Of a stretch of DNA of 64,000 nucleotides, positions 48,079-59,760 are shown piece by piece. The notes beneath the pieces were generated by a model that saw only the letters and a program-made list of their open reading frames with translations, had not been told where the DNA came from and searched no databases. The stretch is taken from contig JAQFVV010006238.1 of the NCBI GenBank assembly GCA_028023455.1, forward strand, positions 8,363,349 through 8,427,348. The letters are read 5' to 3'. Position 1 is the first letter of the stretch; each line of letters starts with the position of its first letter. The DNA is from Epiperipatus broadwayi (taxonomy: Eukaryota; Onychophora; Udeonychophora; Euonychophora; Peripatidae). The translations under genes and the position numbers were made by a program.

Positions 48079-48120
48079 TCCTCACTGATGAAGGCCACAA
48101 GCCAGAAACTAGTCTGGAGA
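48079..48120 (+). ncRNA. Hammerhead-ribozyme-like core, right arm
   Basis: TCCTCA (48079-48084), CTGATGA (48085-48091), stem II GGC/GCC, GAAAC (48105-48109), triplet GTC (48112-48114), then TGGAGA. Stem I has one mismatch compared with the left-arm copy. Same family core on the opposite strand. Confidence 0.5.
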
Positions 48121-48489
48121 TATTGGATGAGTAGGCACTAGATTGGGATTTTATGTACAAGCCTTCTGGCATCCATTGATTACTCTGATTAGCACAAGGT
48201 GGCACTACTATATGGAGAGTTTTTGCCTGTTTAAACAATATCTATCTGCAAGTGGAAGTTCACTGAAGTTCAACTCAGTTTGGTTTGACAATGATGTCTA
48301 ATTTTTAACCATAATTAAATAGCACTAGTGATTGACTATTTGATATATTAAATAAGTTGTTTGTACATGAAGTTTACTGTAGAAAGGATACTTTGTTTGT
48401 AACTATACTAAATGAGCTAATGCTATATTCATTGTTCATACATTACCTTGTTTATAACTATATTGATTATAATGATTAACAATCATGCT

Positions 48490-49265
48490 ACAATAGCTTT
48501 GATTTTAAGCTAATAAATATCACATGACCACCTCCTCTTATGCTTGTGTATAACTGTTGTTAAAACAGGCAAAACTCACTATATATTTTGCCACACCCAG
48601 CAAGCTAGAGTAATCAATAGATGCCAGAAGGCTTGTGCATAAAATCCCTATCTAGAGCCTACTCATCCAAAATCCCCAGACTAGTTTCTGGCTTATGGCT
48701 TTAGTCAGTGAGAAGCCTTGGATCTGAGAGCACTGCATCTAGATCTTAGGATCTAGCTTGCTGTGTGTGGCAAATTATATAGTGAGTTTTGCCTGTTTTA
48801 ATAACAGTTATACACAAGCATAAGAGGAGGTGGTCATGTGATGTTTATTGGCTTAAAACCAATCTTGCCTAATAGGATAGTGGTGGCTAGGGTTATTGAA
48901 TAACCAAAGACACCAAAATGTATGGGTATTGAACTGGGTTCAGATCCATTTGACTATATAAGCTAATAGGCTCGGATTGGAAACATTAAGGTGTTTTTAG
49001 TTTAAGACTCATAGTTTTGTAGTTAAATGGAGATAAAAGGTGGTTGCTTCAGGGTTGCATTAGATCCTAAGATCTATATGCAGTGCTCTCAGATCCAAGG
49101 CTCCTCACTGATGAAGGCCATAAGCCAAAAACTAGTCTGGGGATATTGGATGAGTAGGCACTAGATGGGGATTTTATGCACAAGCCTTCTGGCATCCATT
49201 GATTACTCTAGCTTGCTGTGTGTGGCAAAATATATAGTGAGTTTTGCTTGTTTTACAATAGCTTT
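48490..49265. repeat. Nested foldback element
   Basis: One palindrome (about 48510-48860) has arms 'taataaatatcacatgacca' and 'cctcctcttatgcttgtgt' facing 'acacaagcataagaggagg' and 'tggtcatgtgatgtttatt'. A third arm (49066-49253), equal to the right arm of 47823-48234, lies beyond about 200 bases of unrelated sequence. 'caatagctttg' occurs near 48493 and again near 49255 at the outer limits. Degenerate hammerhead cores are at 48673-48714 (minus, core CTGACTA) and 49102-49143 (plus, GAAA changed to AAAA). Confidence 0.65.
49102..49143 (+). ncRNA. Hammerhead-like core, degenerate
   Basis: TCCTCA pairs with TGGGGA, and CTGATGA and GTC are present, but the G of GAAA is changed to A, which should abolish activity. 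Confidence 0.4.
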
Positions 49266-49269
49266 GGTA

Positions 49270-50740
49270 TTATATTCTTGTAATCAGCTTGGTAGTATCT
49301 ACTGATGATGATTTCATTGTTTATAAAGATAACAATGATACTAGAATTATTAATGTTGACATTGCTTACGAGAATTAATATTCTTATTACTAATTATCAG
49401 AGTTGGTAATAATTATTTTGAAACTGTTCTTATATACAGAGCTCAAATCATAACATAAAAATGTATTTTTGGAATAGTTAGTGGATAGCATTATTGATTG
49501 TTGTAATTTTAAGCCTTAAATACATTGGTTAGATTTTAAATTTAATGTATGTTATTAGTTAAAATTTGCGTGAAACTAGACTTCAATAGAATCATAGCCA
49601 ATATGTAAGGACATAATTGTCATTGATGTAAATAGTTTGCATAGATAAAACATTAATTACACAGCATTGTTTAGTGCAGTTATGGAGTATAAAGTTCTGG
49701 GATCATTTCCAGTTTTGAAAGTTCCTGTAATCTCTCAAACAATAAAACATTATTTATTTAGTTAAATTCACTTTTAACTTTTAGCTATTTATTGTTGTTT
49801 TTTTTTTAAATTTTTATTTCTGAAGTATTTATAAAATTATTTTTGTTTTATACACAAAACACCCCAGTTAAATTTTCTGATGTGGTTTAACATATATGCA
49901 GGAAAAGCTTCACCATGTCTCAATATGTATATAATTTTAGTATTATGTAATAAAAATATAAACATTGCACTAAGACACTTCTGTGAAATGATATATTCTT
50001 AACCATCCCTCCTATAAGGTTACTTATAATTTATTGAAATATTTCAAGCTGATCCCACAATATAAATATCTTTTATTAAGCTGAGGCAAGTCATAGCTTC
50101 TGGTGGTGAATTCCTACAGCTATACCATTAACAAGAACCAGTCCTGTTGTCGAATATTTCTGTTTTTCCTATGATTGCCTTAAGATACTCTTTTAAAATG
50201 TTAAATACGACTTTTTTCTTCAAATTATTTTGCCTTGTTTTTGTAAAATATTCATTTGTATAGAAAAGTAGATCAGTAGCAACATTATTCTAACTAAAAA
50301 CTGTGTTTTAGAATTAATTCTTGTTTAATTAATGGACTAATTCTATTATTTACAGGAAATTTAGATATCCATATAATAAAATATACTTATATTTCATAGT
50401 ATGTAAATTATAAATATTTGTTTAATATTTATCTTTTTTTTTTATCAATAAAAAAGCTAGCTTAAAAAATAAGGACTCTAATTTTTCTTTTTCTGTTTAA
50501 ATATTTTTTTTAAATCGTTAATTACAAAATTGTATCGTGATATTATTATAAATTACCAAGTTGTCGACAAATGAAAGACATTTTTTTAAAAAAAACAACA
50601 CGTTATTTTTGTTTAGTTTTCAAATTCTCCAATGGTTCATTTTTATTGCTATGATAAATCCAGACATAGTATCTGTTCCCCGTCCCCTCGTTCATTTTCA
50701 TATTTTTTCAAACATTATATACATATATAATGATCAATAT
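49270..50740. other. AT-rich non-coding stretch
   Basis: A possible SINE relic lies at 49665-49755 (ttagtgcagttatggagta, gggatcatttccag, ctctcaaacaataaaacat). Nothing else recognised. Confidence 0.4.
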
Positions 50741-50744
50741 CTCT

Positions 50745-51250
50745 TAAAATAAATATACAAAATAACCCCCACGCTTCCACATATTCTTTTAAAATCATAT
50801 AAATAAAGATACAATGAAAGACAAACGGCCAAAGATCCATTTCATGTTGAACCAGCGCTTATTAGTTGGCCTAGGTCACTATAACTCATATATAGCTATT
50901 ATATGTAGAGTATTTATGTATAGTAAATTGTTACACTTTGTATCTTGGGGGGGGGGGGGCATTTGTCTTTTATTGCATTTTTAAAAGAATGTGTGGAAGT
51001 TTGGAGGTTATTTGATACATTTATAAAAATATTACACATGGGAAAGAGAATTGTGAATAACTCCGCTGTTTAATTAAAACAAAAATAAAATATATTATTC
51101 GTTAACTGAGGTTTAAAGTTTATATCTGTGCTAGAGACAATCTCTAATTTAGTAAATGATTAATGATAATCAAAATTGTATATATCTGAAGTGGATAGTT
51201 TCAAAGTTGTGAGTGGGGTAAGTTCTGACATTTGTAAATCAAACATTAAC
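50745..51250. repeat. Foldback family B, most complete copy
   Basis: The inner palindrome 50760-51015 has left 'aataacccccacgcttccac' and 'atattcttttaaaa' facing right 'ttttaaaagaatgtgtgga' and 'agtttggaggttattt'. A long right extension to about 51250 ends 'ctgacatttgtaaatc', equal to the family end at 6545. A G13 run (50947-50959) sits in the right arm. A hammerhead-like core lies at 50827-50871 on the minus strand. Confidence 0.7.
50827..50871 (-). ncRNA. Hammerhead-like core, family B
   Basis: On the minus strand GGCCAA and TTGGCC form a perfect 6-bp stem I. The core is CTAATAA (two changes from CTGANGA). A stem II of the GCGCTG/CAACAT type has two A-C mismatches; GAAA is intact; an ATC triplet is followed by one extra T. 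The copy at 42294-42337 keeps CTGATGA and CCAA/TTGG but has lost GAAA. Together they suggest a decayed ribozyme family. Confidence 0.35.
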
Positions 51251-52341
51251 AATATCTTAAAATACACCCAAAGTAAATAATTAAAAATAATCATTCCTAC
51301 TTACACCCATTTTACAACCCAGAAACATCAATATTTTTTTCTATCCTTTTTATTTTAGTGTCAACTCACATATCCATGAAAAGATAAAGGGTATGGCATA
51401 TATTGGGAAAATTCAGATTTCAATTTTAATGATTTGTATTTCTCTTCATGTATATACATACAATAAGAAAGGGAGAGTGTCCTATCAATATAAGCATGAA
51501 AATGCAGGTGTATGATACAACTAACTCAACATACAAGTAAGGATTATTCATAAAATGCTTGTGGAGTGAGAGAAAGGGGAGAGAGAGAAGGTGATCTGAT
51601 ATTTAGTAACTGGTGGAAACAGTTCAGATCAGAGATGCAGTGTTAAAATCAAACAAAAAAACCTGGATCATCTCTGAAATGCAAAGATTATTCAACCTTC
51701 CTCAGGTGTTAAAAGTGAATAAAGACCAATCTCTAATTGTAGGTTGGTAATGTGAGGAAATAATATCAAATGTCAACATGGCATAAAAATTATGGTGTTT
51801 GATATTTTTAGCTCAACTGACAAAGAAATATTGTTTGTGAAGTGCATGGGTAGTGAGAAATTGAACAAGATTTCTGGATTGGTGGATGATTATGATGAGA
51901 CAAAATTGATACGAGTGGTACACTGATATAAACCAAAAACATTTGAAAATATTTATTTATCTTTATAGATTTTTTACTACAACTCAGCTCACTAATTGTT
52001 AATTTATTGATGAATGTTACAAAAGGAAACATCTTTTTGTCTCATTTGTATCTTAATGAGCAATGCTTGTATAGTAATTCAAATTCTATTTGCCAGGAAA
52101 TGACCTTTTAATGATTAGAATAAAAATGATGTTATTACTTTAAATATGGTAAAAAAGTTTAAGACTATAGATAATATTATCAGGGAAAGCCTTATAATGA
52201 AACTATGCTTCTGATCTGATTTAAATCTGGGTAAATGAACTTAATACTTTTTAAAGTGGTTTAACATATTTTTAAAAATAGATGATACAGGACTAATCCA
52301 GATAACCTAGAGAGAGAAAATAGAATAAAAGCTGATCAAAG
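51250..52341. other. AT-rich non-coding stretch
   Basis: No supported feature. A short inverted pair (cagatcagagatgcagtg / gatcatctctgaaatgc) occurs around 51625-51680. Confidence 0.4.
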
Positions 52342-52689
52342 CTTTATTATTTAGCATTTGGGAAATCTTGGGGTATTGCAGTGATATATTTGAACCCTGT
52401 TTTATTTTTATCACTATATTTCACATTAGCCTGAAACAAAAATTATTCTTTCTTTTAAGTTTCTCAAATTTAGTCATGATGAAAGTGTTACATACTTTAT
52501 TATTTAGCATTTGGGAAATCTTGGGGTATAGTTTTATTCTCCACAATTACTCTATAAATAGCTGTTGGATCTTGCAGTGATATATTTGAACCCTGTTTTA
52601 TTTTTATCACTATATTGCACATTAGCCTGAAACAAAAATTATTCTTTCTTTTAAGTTTCTCAAATTTAGTCATGATGAAAGTGTTACAT
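52342..52689. repeat. Two-copy tandem duplication with a 43-bp indel
   Basis: Unit 1 (52342-52494) and unit 2 (52495-52689) are virtually identical; one substitution is visible (tttcaca / ttgcaca). The exception is that unit 2 has 43 additional bases (agttttattctccacaatta through ggatct) after 'ggggtat'. The opposed open frames here (52368-52580, 52500-52700) are by-products of the repeat. Confidence 0.9.
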
Positions 52690-53756
52690 ACAAAATGCAT
52701 CTATTGCTTAGAAAGTAACAATAATTTGGCCATACATGCATTTTTTAAAAATTGATTTTTATAAAGATTGCTATAATAATAATCCAACAGATTGCTCATA
52801 AATTCACAAAAACTTAAAGTACCAGGGGTCATCAAAACTGGGCCATGCTTCAGGATTCACCATTATAGCAGTGCACTGTACCATAAAAGACAAAATTGTT
52901 ATATTAAAAATGTTAATTTAAAGGGAATAATTATTTTTAGAGGCAATTACTCTAAAAATCAGTGACCAGATTGACATCAAAGTGGCATTAACAATAGTGA
53001 ATTTATTTTTCTCAGAAGGGAAATCTTTTAATTATTTTTTCTCATTTGTATGCTTAAGTATACAGGGCAATTTATATATGAAAATTAATATTGTGCTTTT
53101 CATTCTCTTTTCTACTTGGAATGATGAGGGAATTGAATCCAAAGACAAATGTTCTCAAACTGGTTCTCAGCCAAGAAAAATAAACTCAGCTTAGTTAATA
53201 CCACTTTGGTGTTACATCATTTAATTGGCTGGAAAACAAACTATAAAATTATTTTTTATACAATTTAAGCTAATAATAAAGTAAAGATTTTTAAAATAAT
53301 TTCCATTATATGGAAGTAAACAAGAAAGAATCTAGTCAATAAAATGAAGCTCTTATTCTCAGATCAATATTTTGTGGTGTTTTGGCCTTTCTTAGTTTAC
53401 TGAACATCTTTATTTTTCTATGAGTAGTTCTCTTTACTCTACTTTAGAGCCATCTAATATAGGCTTGAGTAGGTGATGGACACCAGATGGTATAGTGCTA
53501 TAATATCCCTTCTCTTATTTTGGAATTTTGTCTTTATCAGTGAAACTAAGATTTAAAGCAGGGACTAATGGACTTATGTATATAGCAGCCACTTTTTACT
53601 CCTTTATTATAACTAAAAATTTGCACATATACATAAAAGGCTATGGTTTTGAAACCAGCCTCCTTGATAGTTTCTATATATTTTAAAGATCTCAGTTTTA
53701 TATCAAGTATAAATGCTTCCCATTCTTTAGCTATCAAAATTAATACTAACAATGCC
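52690..53756. other. AT-rich non-coding stretch
   Basis: No feature supported. Open frames 52982-53194 and 53546-53758 have no recognisable motif. Confidence 0.4.
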
Positions 53757-53893
53757 ATATGGCTTTTTCATATACTTATTTATATATCTCCATCTAGAGT
53801 CTATTAATTACTGACCAATAGATGGCTCTAGAGTGGGTGAAAGTAACCGCTTTTAAAAAATACACAATAAGCATATGAAAAGGTCATTTTATA
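53757..53893. repeat. Short foldback element
   Basis: 'atggctttttcatatactta' faces 'taagcatatgaaaaggtca'. Inside, 'ccatctagagtctatt' faces 'aatagatggctctagag' approximately. Confidence 0.6.
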
Positions 53894-53899
53894 AATGTT

Positions 53900-55975
53900 G
53901 TTAGTATATACATCAATTTTTATTAATTAGAAAAACAATCTACCAATATTTAGCTATCAAAACAATTCAATTACTGATGCAATTCCTACAATGTGTGAAG
54001 ATGTTGAAATAAATTAAATAGAGATAACAGCTTATTTGAATAGGATAGTGTTTATTTATTTGATATTGATTAAAATCTATCTGCAGACTTTTCTCTTAAA
54101 GATATCAGATAATTTATTTTACATTAGAAGAAAATGCAGGGATAGTCAGTATTTATTAACATAGGATTGCAAAAAAACAGACAAATATGAAAACATAAAT
54201 TGTCTTGGAATATACTAGATAAAAAAGTTGAAGAGAAACCATAGAAAAATAAAGCTATAAGATTTAGATAAAATATCTTATTTTTACTATAAGGCTTAAC
54301 AGGTATAAAAACATTTTAAAAAGGAGAATAATTATTAACATGTAATACATAATAAGACTTTTAAGCTCAAAATATAACAAAACCTAGAAAAGGATCATTA
54401 AAGGAGAATTTTACATTTTACCACAATTTTCTTCTATATCTATCTTATAAAACTAGTGGCAATCACAAATTTGCCTTTGCCAAACTTTTACCTGGAATGA
54501 CCTCTGGAATATCTAAATTGCTTAATACATTTGCATTGTGTCTTCACATTTTACTGTCAGAGAGTAATCAATGTATTGAACAAACTCATTGTCATTTTCA
54601 CTACTCCCTATCAGGAACAAATTTATAAATATCTTACATATTTTTACATCCAAACACATATGCTCCAGTTTAACTTTATGAAAGAGAGGGTTATTGGGAG
54701 ACCCATAAGTTGACCACTAATACCAATTTTAATGAAGGTTTCCATTTTTTCTTACTATTTCTAAAAAGCAATTATACAGAAAATCAAGTTATGGTATTTT
54801 GAGTCTAAATATACTTGGATTTTTTTAATAGAAAATTATCTCAAAACTTCCCCAATCAATACATTTTTTGCTAGAAAAATGGAATTTGCAAATATTGTTG
54901 CAATATGTTCATATATGAGGATAGAGGCACTTGAACATTTTGACTATGAATGAGCTTCCTTACATACATATTGCCAGTTTGTAACATCTATTACATGAAA
55001 CCAATCTTCCATGTTAGCAATACTTATTAAAAATATTCAAATAACATTGTTTCCTAATGTAATAATGATTGGGTTCATCTTATTTATCCTTTGGTCTTAC
55101 AATGACATTTTATATTTAATGCAACATCTATGAAACTTAAATCTCTTTTTATCAATAAGTTGCCAAAAATTAAACTAGAAATCAGGTTCTGGACCCTATT
55201 GATATTATAATAACCATTTGGAGTCTGATTTCTTTTGGAATACCCACTGTGATATATAGACTATAATTTAAATTGTTTTCCGTTTTTAAATATACGTTTA
55301 ATAACTTAAATTATATATATAATTTTATTCTTATTATTAATCTTTGTTAAAACATATTTCAATTAATATCGATTAATTTGTACGCTTTTTTATTTCAGTA
55401 ATGGTGTAATGTAACTTATTTAATTATTCCATTTGTTTATTTAAATATATGGATATGTATATGGATAAAATGGATAAAATAATATTATTCATCACTCTTA
55501 ATATAGTTATTGTTTATGTGTAATAAAGTTTGCTTTAAAACTAAAAGTGTTTTTAAAAACATATGATATATAAGCAAACATAGTTTCAAAACATTTTATT
55601 AATGAATTACATTGTATATATTAGGTATTTAGATACATATTGTTTTAAAGGTCAATAGTTTTGAGTGATGAGTCTTTTGGTGCTGAGGTTTATAAATCAA
55701 TTTAATCTGTAACTTATGTTTTGGATAGTTTTGGTATTTGGAACAATTTCCAGGTTTCATCATATAGAAATTTTGATGAGAGTATTAAGTCTTTATTTCT
55801 AATTTTGTTGATGAGGTTGATAAATGTGAGGTTTTGTTAACATTAACCAATTTATAGACAATTAACAAAAGCATCGGAATTTAAAAGCTAATAATGGATT
55901 AATAATACCTTTTTATATGCTTCTTATTTAAAATCTTTAAATCATAATCTTAATAAGAATTATGATAATAGTTGT
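53900..55975. other. AT-rich non-coding stretch
   Basis: Nothing recognised. Confidence 0.4.
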
Positions 55976-55978
55976 GAC

Positions 55979-56087
55979 TTTTTTTTCTTCTCATGTGTCA
56001 TAGCATCAGCCAGGAAGCGAACCCGCTAATCCGGGATAACTGCTTGTAAAGCAGCTGTTGCTGACCTCTCGACCACCAATGCTTGAC
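55979..56087 (-). repeat. tRNA-derived SINE with poly(A) tail (second copy)
   Basis: On the minus strand it begins GTCAAGCATTGGTGGTCGAG. Box A is tggtcgagaggtcagca, box B is ggttcgcttcc, and it ends ctgatgc plus a short spacer and an A-rich tail. GCATTGG pairs fully (with G-U) with CTGATGC, and an anticodon-like hairpin GCTGC/GCAGT has loop TTTACAA. Flanking repeats CACATCTATTA and CACAACTATTA are a likely target-site duplication. Same family as 3178-3293. A true tRNA gene is unlikely because of the tail, the flanking repeats and a mismatched T stem. Confidence 0.7.
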
Positions 56088-56407
56088 TAATAGATGTGAA
56101 TTGTTTGTCTTTATATAAAATAGATGTAAATTTTGACAAAACTGTCAAGACCAGTTCTGTCTTTAACCAATCATACTGAAAAAGTTTTCAGAATCAATTA
56201 AAGACCAGTACTGTCTTTATGATATAATCTCAGCTTATGCATAATTAAGTAATCAAGTGTATTATTGCCCAAGAATTCATTTGTTTCACTATAAAAAGTG
56301 GCTGAATGGAATCATAATCCATGAACCTTGATCCCCAAAATCTTCCATTCTAACACTGCACCAAACAGTTCAGAGCAACCTATGATTTTGTTTGAAGAAG
56401 CACTATT

Positions 56408-56650
56408 AAGCATCACATGATCACATTTCCTATACTAGCACATTAATTGTTGATAAACAGAGCAAAACTCTCCATACAGTATTGCCACCTGTGCTAAACA
56501 GAGTAATCAATGGATGCCAAAAGGCTTGTGCATAAAATCCCTTGGATAAGTAGGCATTAGATAGGGATTTTATGCACAAGCCTTCTGGCATCCATTGATT
56601 ACTCTGTTTAGCACAGGTGGCAATACTGTATGCAGAGTTTTGCTCTGTTT
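56408..56650. repeat. Foldback element with 13-bp flanking direct repeats
   Basis: Arms: 'cagagcaaaactctccatac' and 'ggcttgtgcataaaatccc' on the left; 'gggattttatgcacaagcc' and 'cagagttttgctctg' on the right. The left side has an extra unpaired outer segment (aagcatcacatgatcaca). AAGAAGCACTATT occurs at 56395-56407 and again at 56651-56663, which looks like a target-site duplication. The ribozyme core present in related copies is deleted here. Confidence 0.8.
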
Positions 56651-56664
56651 AAGAAGCACTATTG

Positions 56665-59560
56665 TTTTATAACTTTACATAAATTATTACAACAACAAAA
56701 AAATCAAATCTTTATACATGATTACCATAGCAAACACAATATTTTGTATTCTGGCTCAATATATGGTTCAGTTTTGTAACCTATATTTTTGCTTTTATTA
56801 ATATATTCTTCAGTAGCTCTTACAGTAACATAATAAATGAAATATATTTAAATGACAATATTTTTGACTTCATAAAACATTATTTCTAACAAAAAAACGT
56901 ATCTTAAGAAGAATAGAAAAATCCAGAAATCTTCTCCAAAGGTTGAAGTCCAGAAAATTTACTAAGCTTTCCAAATGACAACAGAATTTCCTTTTTATAA
57001 AAATAATCTAATGTTATGCAACAATAGATCAAACTATAAAGTTATACTATGCTGTTAAAAATAACCTTAGCATGTGTCCTAATTAATGTTTCTCCTTATA
57101 TCCAATAAAATCAAATCTTTAAAAACAATTTCATTAAGAAGCAGTCAATCACTACATACAGAGAAGCTGCAGTTACTTTAAGAAAACTTTTATGTTTATC
57201 ATATGAAAGGTCATGTGATATTATTGGTTTTTATCTTTCTTAATAAAAGATTAGAAGAGTCTTCAATTAGTGTAGAATTAAACTTTCAAACAAATTTAGA
57301 AGGAGTAAATGTGAAATGAGTACAGCTATGGAAATTAATTAGGCTGGGTTTGAATATTAACTTTTTAAAATTTCAGGTTACTAACTTGAAATGTTTAAAG
57401 GAGTTATAGGCTGCTACATGTGTAAGTAAATTAGTTTCATGTTTAAATCCTAGAATCAACTGCTGAAAGTGAATTCCATAAACTCTTTAGTCTAGAGATG
57501 GGGATTTTATAGCATTGTGCTATCATGTCTGTTGATTATTTAAATTTACAATAATTTGATCTCAAGTAGCATAAAAATAATTGCTCTATGATGATTGTTT
57601 TGTCATTTGCATATTCTCCTGCTCATTATTATGTCTAAAATAATGTGCTCATAACAAAATTTCCAATAATTTCACTTATTCTTTCACCAGTGACCAGAAG
57701 ACAAGTTGTTTTATAATAAAAAAAATACTTGCAAAACTATTAAGACTATCAAACTTATCACTATTGCAGTATATAATACATGTCTTAAATCAAAATGTTT
57801 TTCTGGGGATTCAATCAAAAAAAATTTAAACCATAGAATAATTATAGCAAAATTGTCTCCAGATCAACTATGGTCTGGTCAATGTAAATTGCTATTTTAT
57901 AAATTAAATTATTGATATATATAATAAGTATATTCAAACCACTTTCAAAAACATTATATTTTATCAATTACCTCTGTAAATATAATATAAAATCTGAATG
58001 TCAAATAGCCGACTTAAAAGGGATCTTTTGAATCAGTTGTTTAAAGTCGAGATTTTATATTTATTCACAGACGCCATTGTTGAAACATCATAATGTTTGT
58101 AAGGGTCATTTGAATATTTTCTATTTAATTTTTAGCTAGTGATATGCAATGGAATATATTGTTGTCCAAAACACAAAACATAAACCATTGCAATTAACAG
58201 TTCTCCAATATTTGCATGCCATGGCTAAACTTATTTCTTGGATAAAATATCTGTAGGTTTATATATATTTTATATTAGCTATTAGACTTAAAAATTCATA
58301 TACTATATAAATAAATAAAACTGTTTATTAAAGATAAACCTGATTTACACTCCAGGATTAAACTTTCAGGGAATCCACATTATTAAAATTAAAAATAATT
58401 TGGTTAAAAGAATGAAAGATAATCAACATTCTTTTCATTTTTTTTGCATGGCATATATAAAATCTTTTTTAAAATGGCACTCCACCTCCGATGCATATTT
58501 TTTAATGATTTTTTTAAAATTCATCAACAGTTGACTGCTTACTTTTTCTTTTCTTAAAGGAAAGTTTTAAGTGAGCTGTTAAAAGCTGTTAAATGGTCCA
58601 AACTATTAGGAGTTAAAAATAGCACTATTGAAAGTGCAAAGAGGGAGTATACTTATTTTAATGATCAAATAAAAGTATCTAATGGCAAAATATATGTAGG
58701 CTTATAGTATTTGCAATTAGTTATAATGCAACAAAAGAAGATAGTTATTATTTCTAAATGGTTAGTGCATTAATTATTTAATCTTCAGTGATGTCAAAGA
58801 TAAAATTAAGCTCAAAAAAGCACCACACTTTTTTTGTAATGTTTCAATGAAACAATAAGAGATGGTGATAAATACATTAATACAAATGCTTTATTACTTG
58901 AGAGGTCACATGACATTCATGCACTGGAACTGATAGAATTAAGTCATGGTCTTCATTAATATTTAAGCATTGTTATGCACCAATGACATACTCATCATGA
59001 TGAATAACTTCATATAACAATTATAGAGTTTGCTCATAACATATACATTGATTTGGAAGATACGACAGGGGTATAAGCTTCTCTTCTAAACTACTGCACC
59101 AATTTTTAACCTTCTAGTTAGCCATATATGCAAGTCAAGATGAGATTTAGAGGCAGCCCATTTTCTTCTAAGAAACAAAGAGAATGAATTATCAAGAAAT
59201 ATGTGCTAATTAATCTCTTATTTTTATTTGTTGTTCATTTATATAAATTATCCAATGCTAGTCATTTTCTGATCACTGAATCTAAATAATGACTTTATTT
59301 TTTTTTTTTGTTTAAGAATGATCAGAAATAGTTCACAACATATTTTCCCCCTTAGATGAAATAAATTGTTTATTTTATTATATCATACTCTGTTAGATGC
59401 TTTGTACATTTTTATTTCTTTCATTGCTTCTTTTAGTAGTGGTTGTATTCTTTCTTGATACTTGTCTGGTTATTATCTCTAATTCTGGTCTGCTATTTTA
59501 TCACTTTATTAAATCATGTAGCAGGTAAACATCACTTCAAGAAATAAAATAAAAATAAGT
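56665..59560. other. AT-rich non-coding stretch with one diverged repeat
   Basis: About 57215-57545 is similar to about 61575-61945 (shared 'atatgaaagg(t/c)catgtgat', 'tagaattaac/aacttt', 'ctagagatgggg'/'ctaaagatgggt', 'gattatt/gactat'), so both are old copies of one repeat. Otherwise nothing is recognised. Confidence 0.45.
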
Positions 59561-59569
59561 TACTAAGAT

Positions 59570-59760
59570 CTAGTGTCTGAAGGTACTCTAGCACCTGTCT
59601 GAGGAGTGCCAAAGCATGAAACCATGGTCAGAGGTTTGGGGGGCTTGCTTTCTCTGGCTAAGCATTTATCGCAAAGCTTGTTGAGCAATTGGCAATGCTC
59701 ATTGTTTATACCTTACAAGCTTAAGAGAATGGGATCATGTGATCTATGACTTTATTTTTT
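59570..59760 (+). repeat. Right-half copy of the 21.0-kb foldback family with hammerhead core
   Basis: Starts near the ribozyme core (59593-59635) and continues with 'ggctaagcatttatcg' and 'caaagcttgttgagcaattg', matching the right arm at 21350-21400, then 'acaagcttaagagaatgg' and 'gatcatgtgat'. The left arm is missing. Confidence 0.6.
59593..59635 (+). ncRNA. Hammerhead ribozyme candidate, complete core
   Basis: ACCTGT (59593-59598), CTGAGGA (59599-59605), stem II GTGC/GCAT with loop CAAA, GAAAC (59618-59622), ACC/GGT-type stem III of two to three pairs, triplet GTC (59627-59629), then AGAGGT. Stem I pairs at five of six positions. CTGAGGA fits CTGANGA, so all catalytic positions are kept. 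Confidence 0.6.

Larger units (their letters stand above)
47777..48234. repeat. Foldback element with hammerhead cores on both strands
   Basis: A near-perfect palindrome from 47823 to 48234, with the centre around ttagaatctaatgcattag (47996-48014), plus an unpaired outer segment (47777-47822: aaacatcacatgatcacc). Left 'aacaggcaaaactctcc' and 'gtaatcaatggatgcca' face right 'tggcatccattgatta' and 'ggagagtttttgcctgttt'. Each arm carries the same hammerhead-like core (47933-47974 minus; 48079-48120 plus). The minus-strand open frame 48044-48238 lies in the right arm and is not a gene. Confidence 0.85.

Noticed and set aside
48044-48238. Small minus-strand gene of 64 codons
   Set aside because: It lies wholly in one arm of a foldback repeat.
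55995-56087. Functional tRNA gene on the minus strand
   Set aside because: The cloverleaf is plausible, but the A-rich tail, flanking direct repeats, mismatched T stem and a second copy at 3.2 kb make a SINE more likely.
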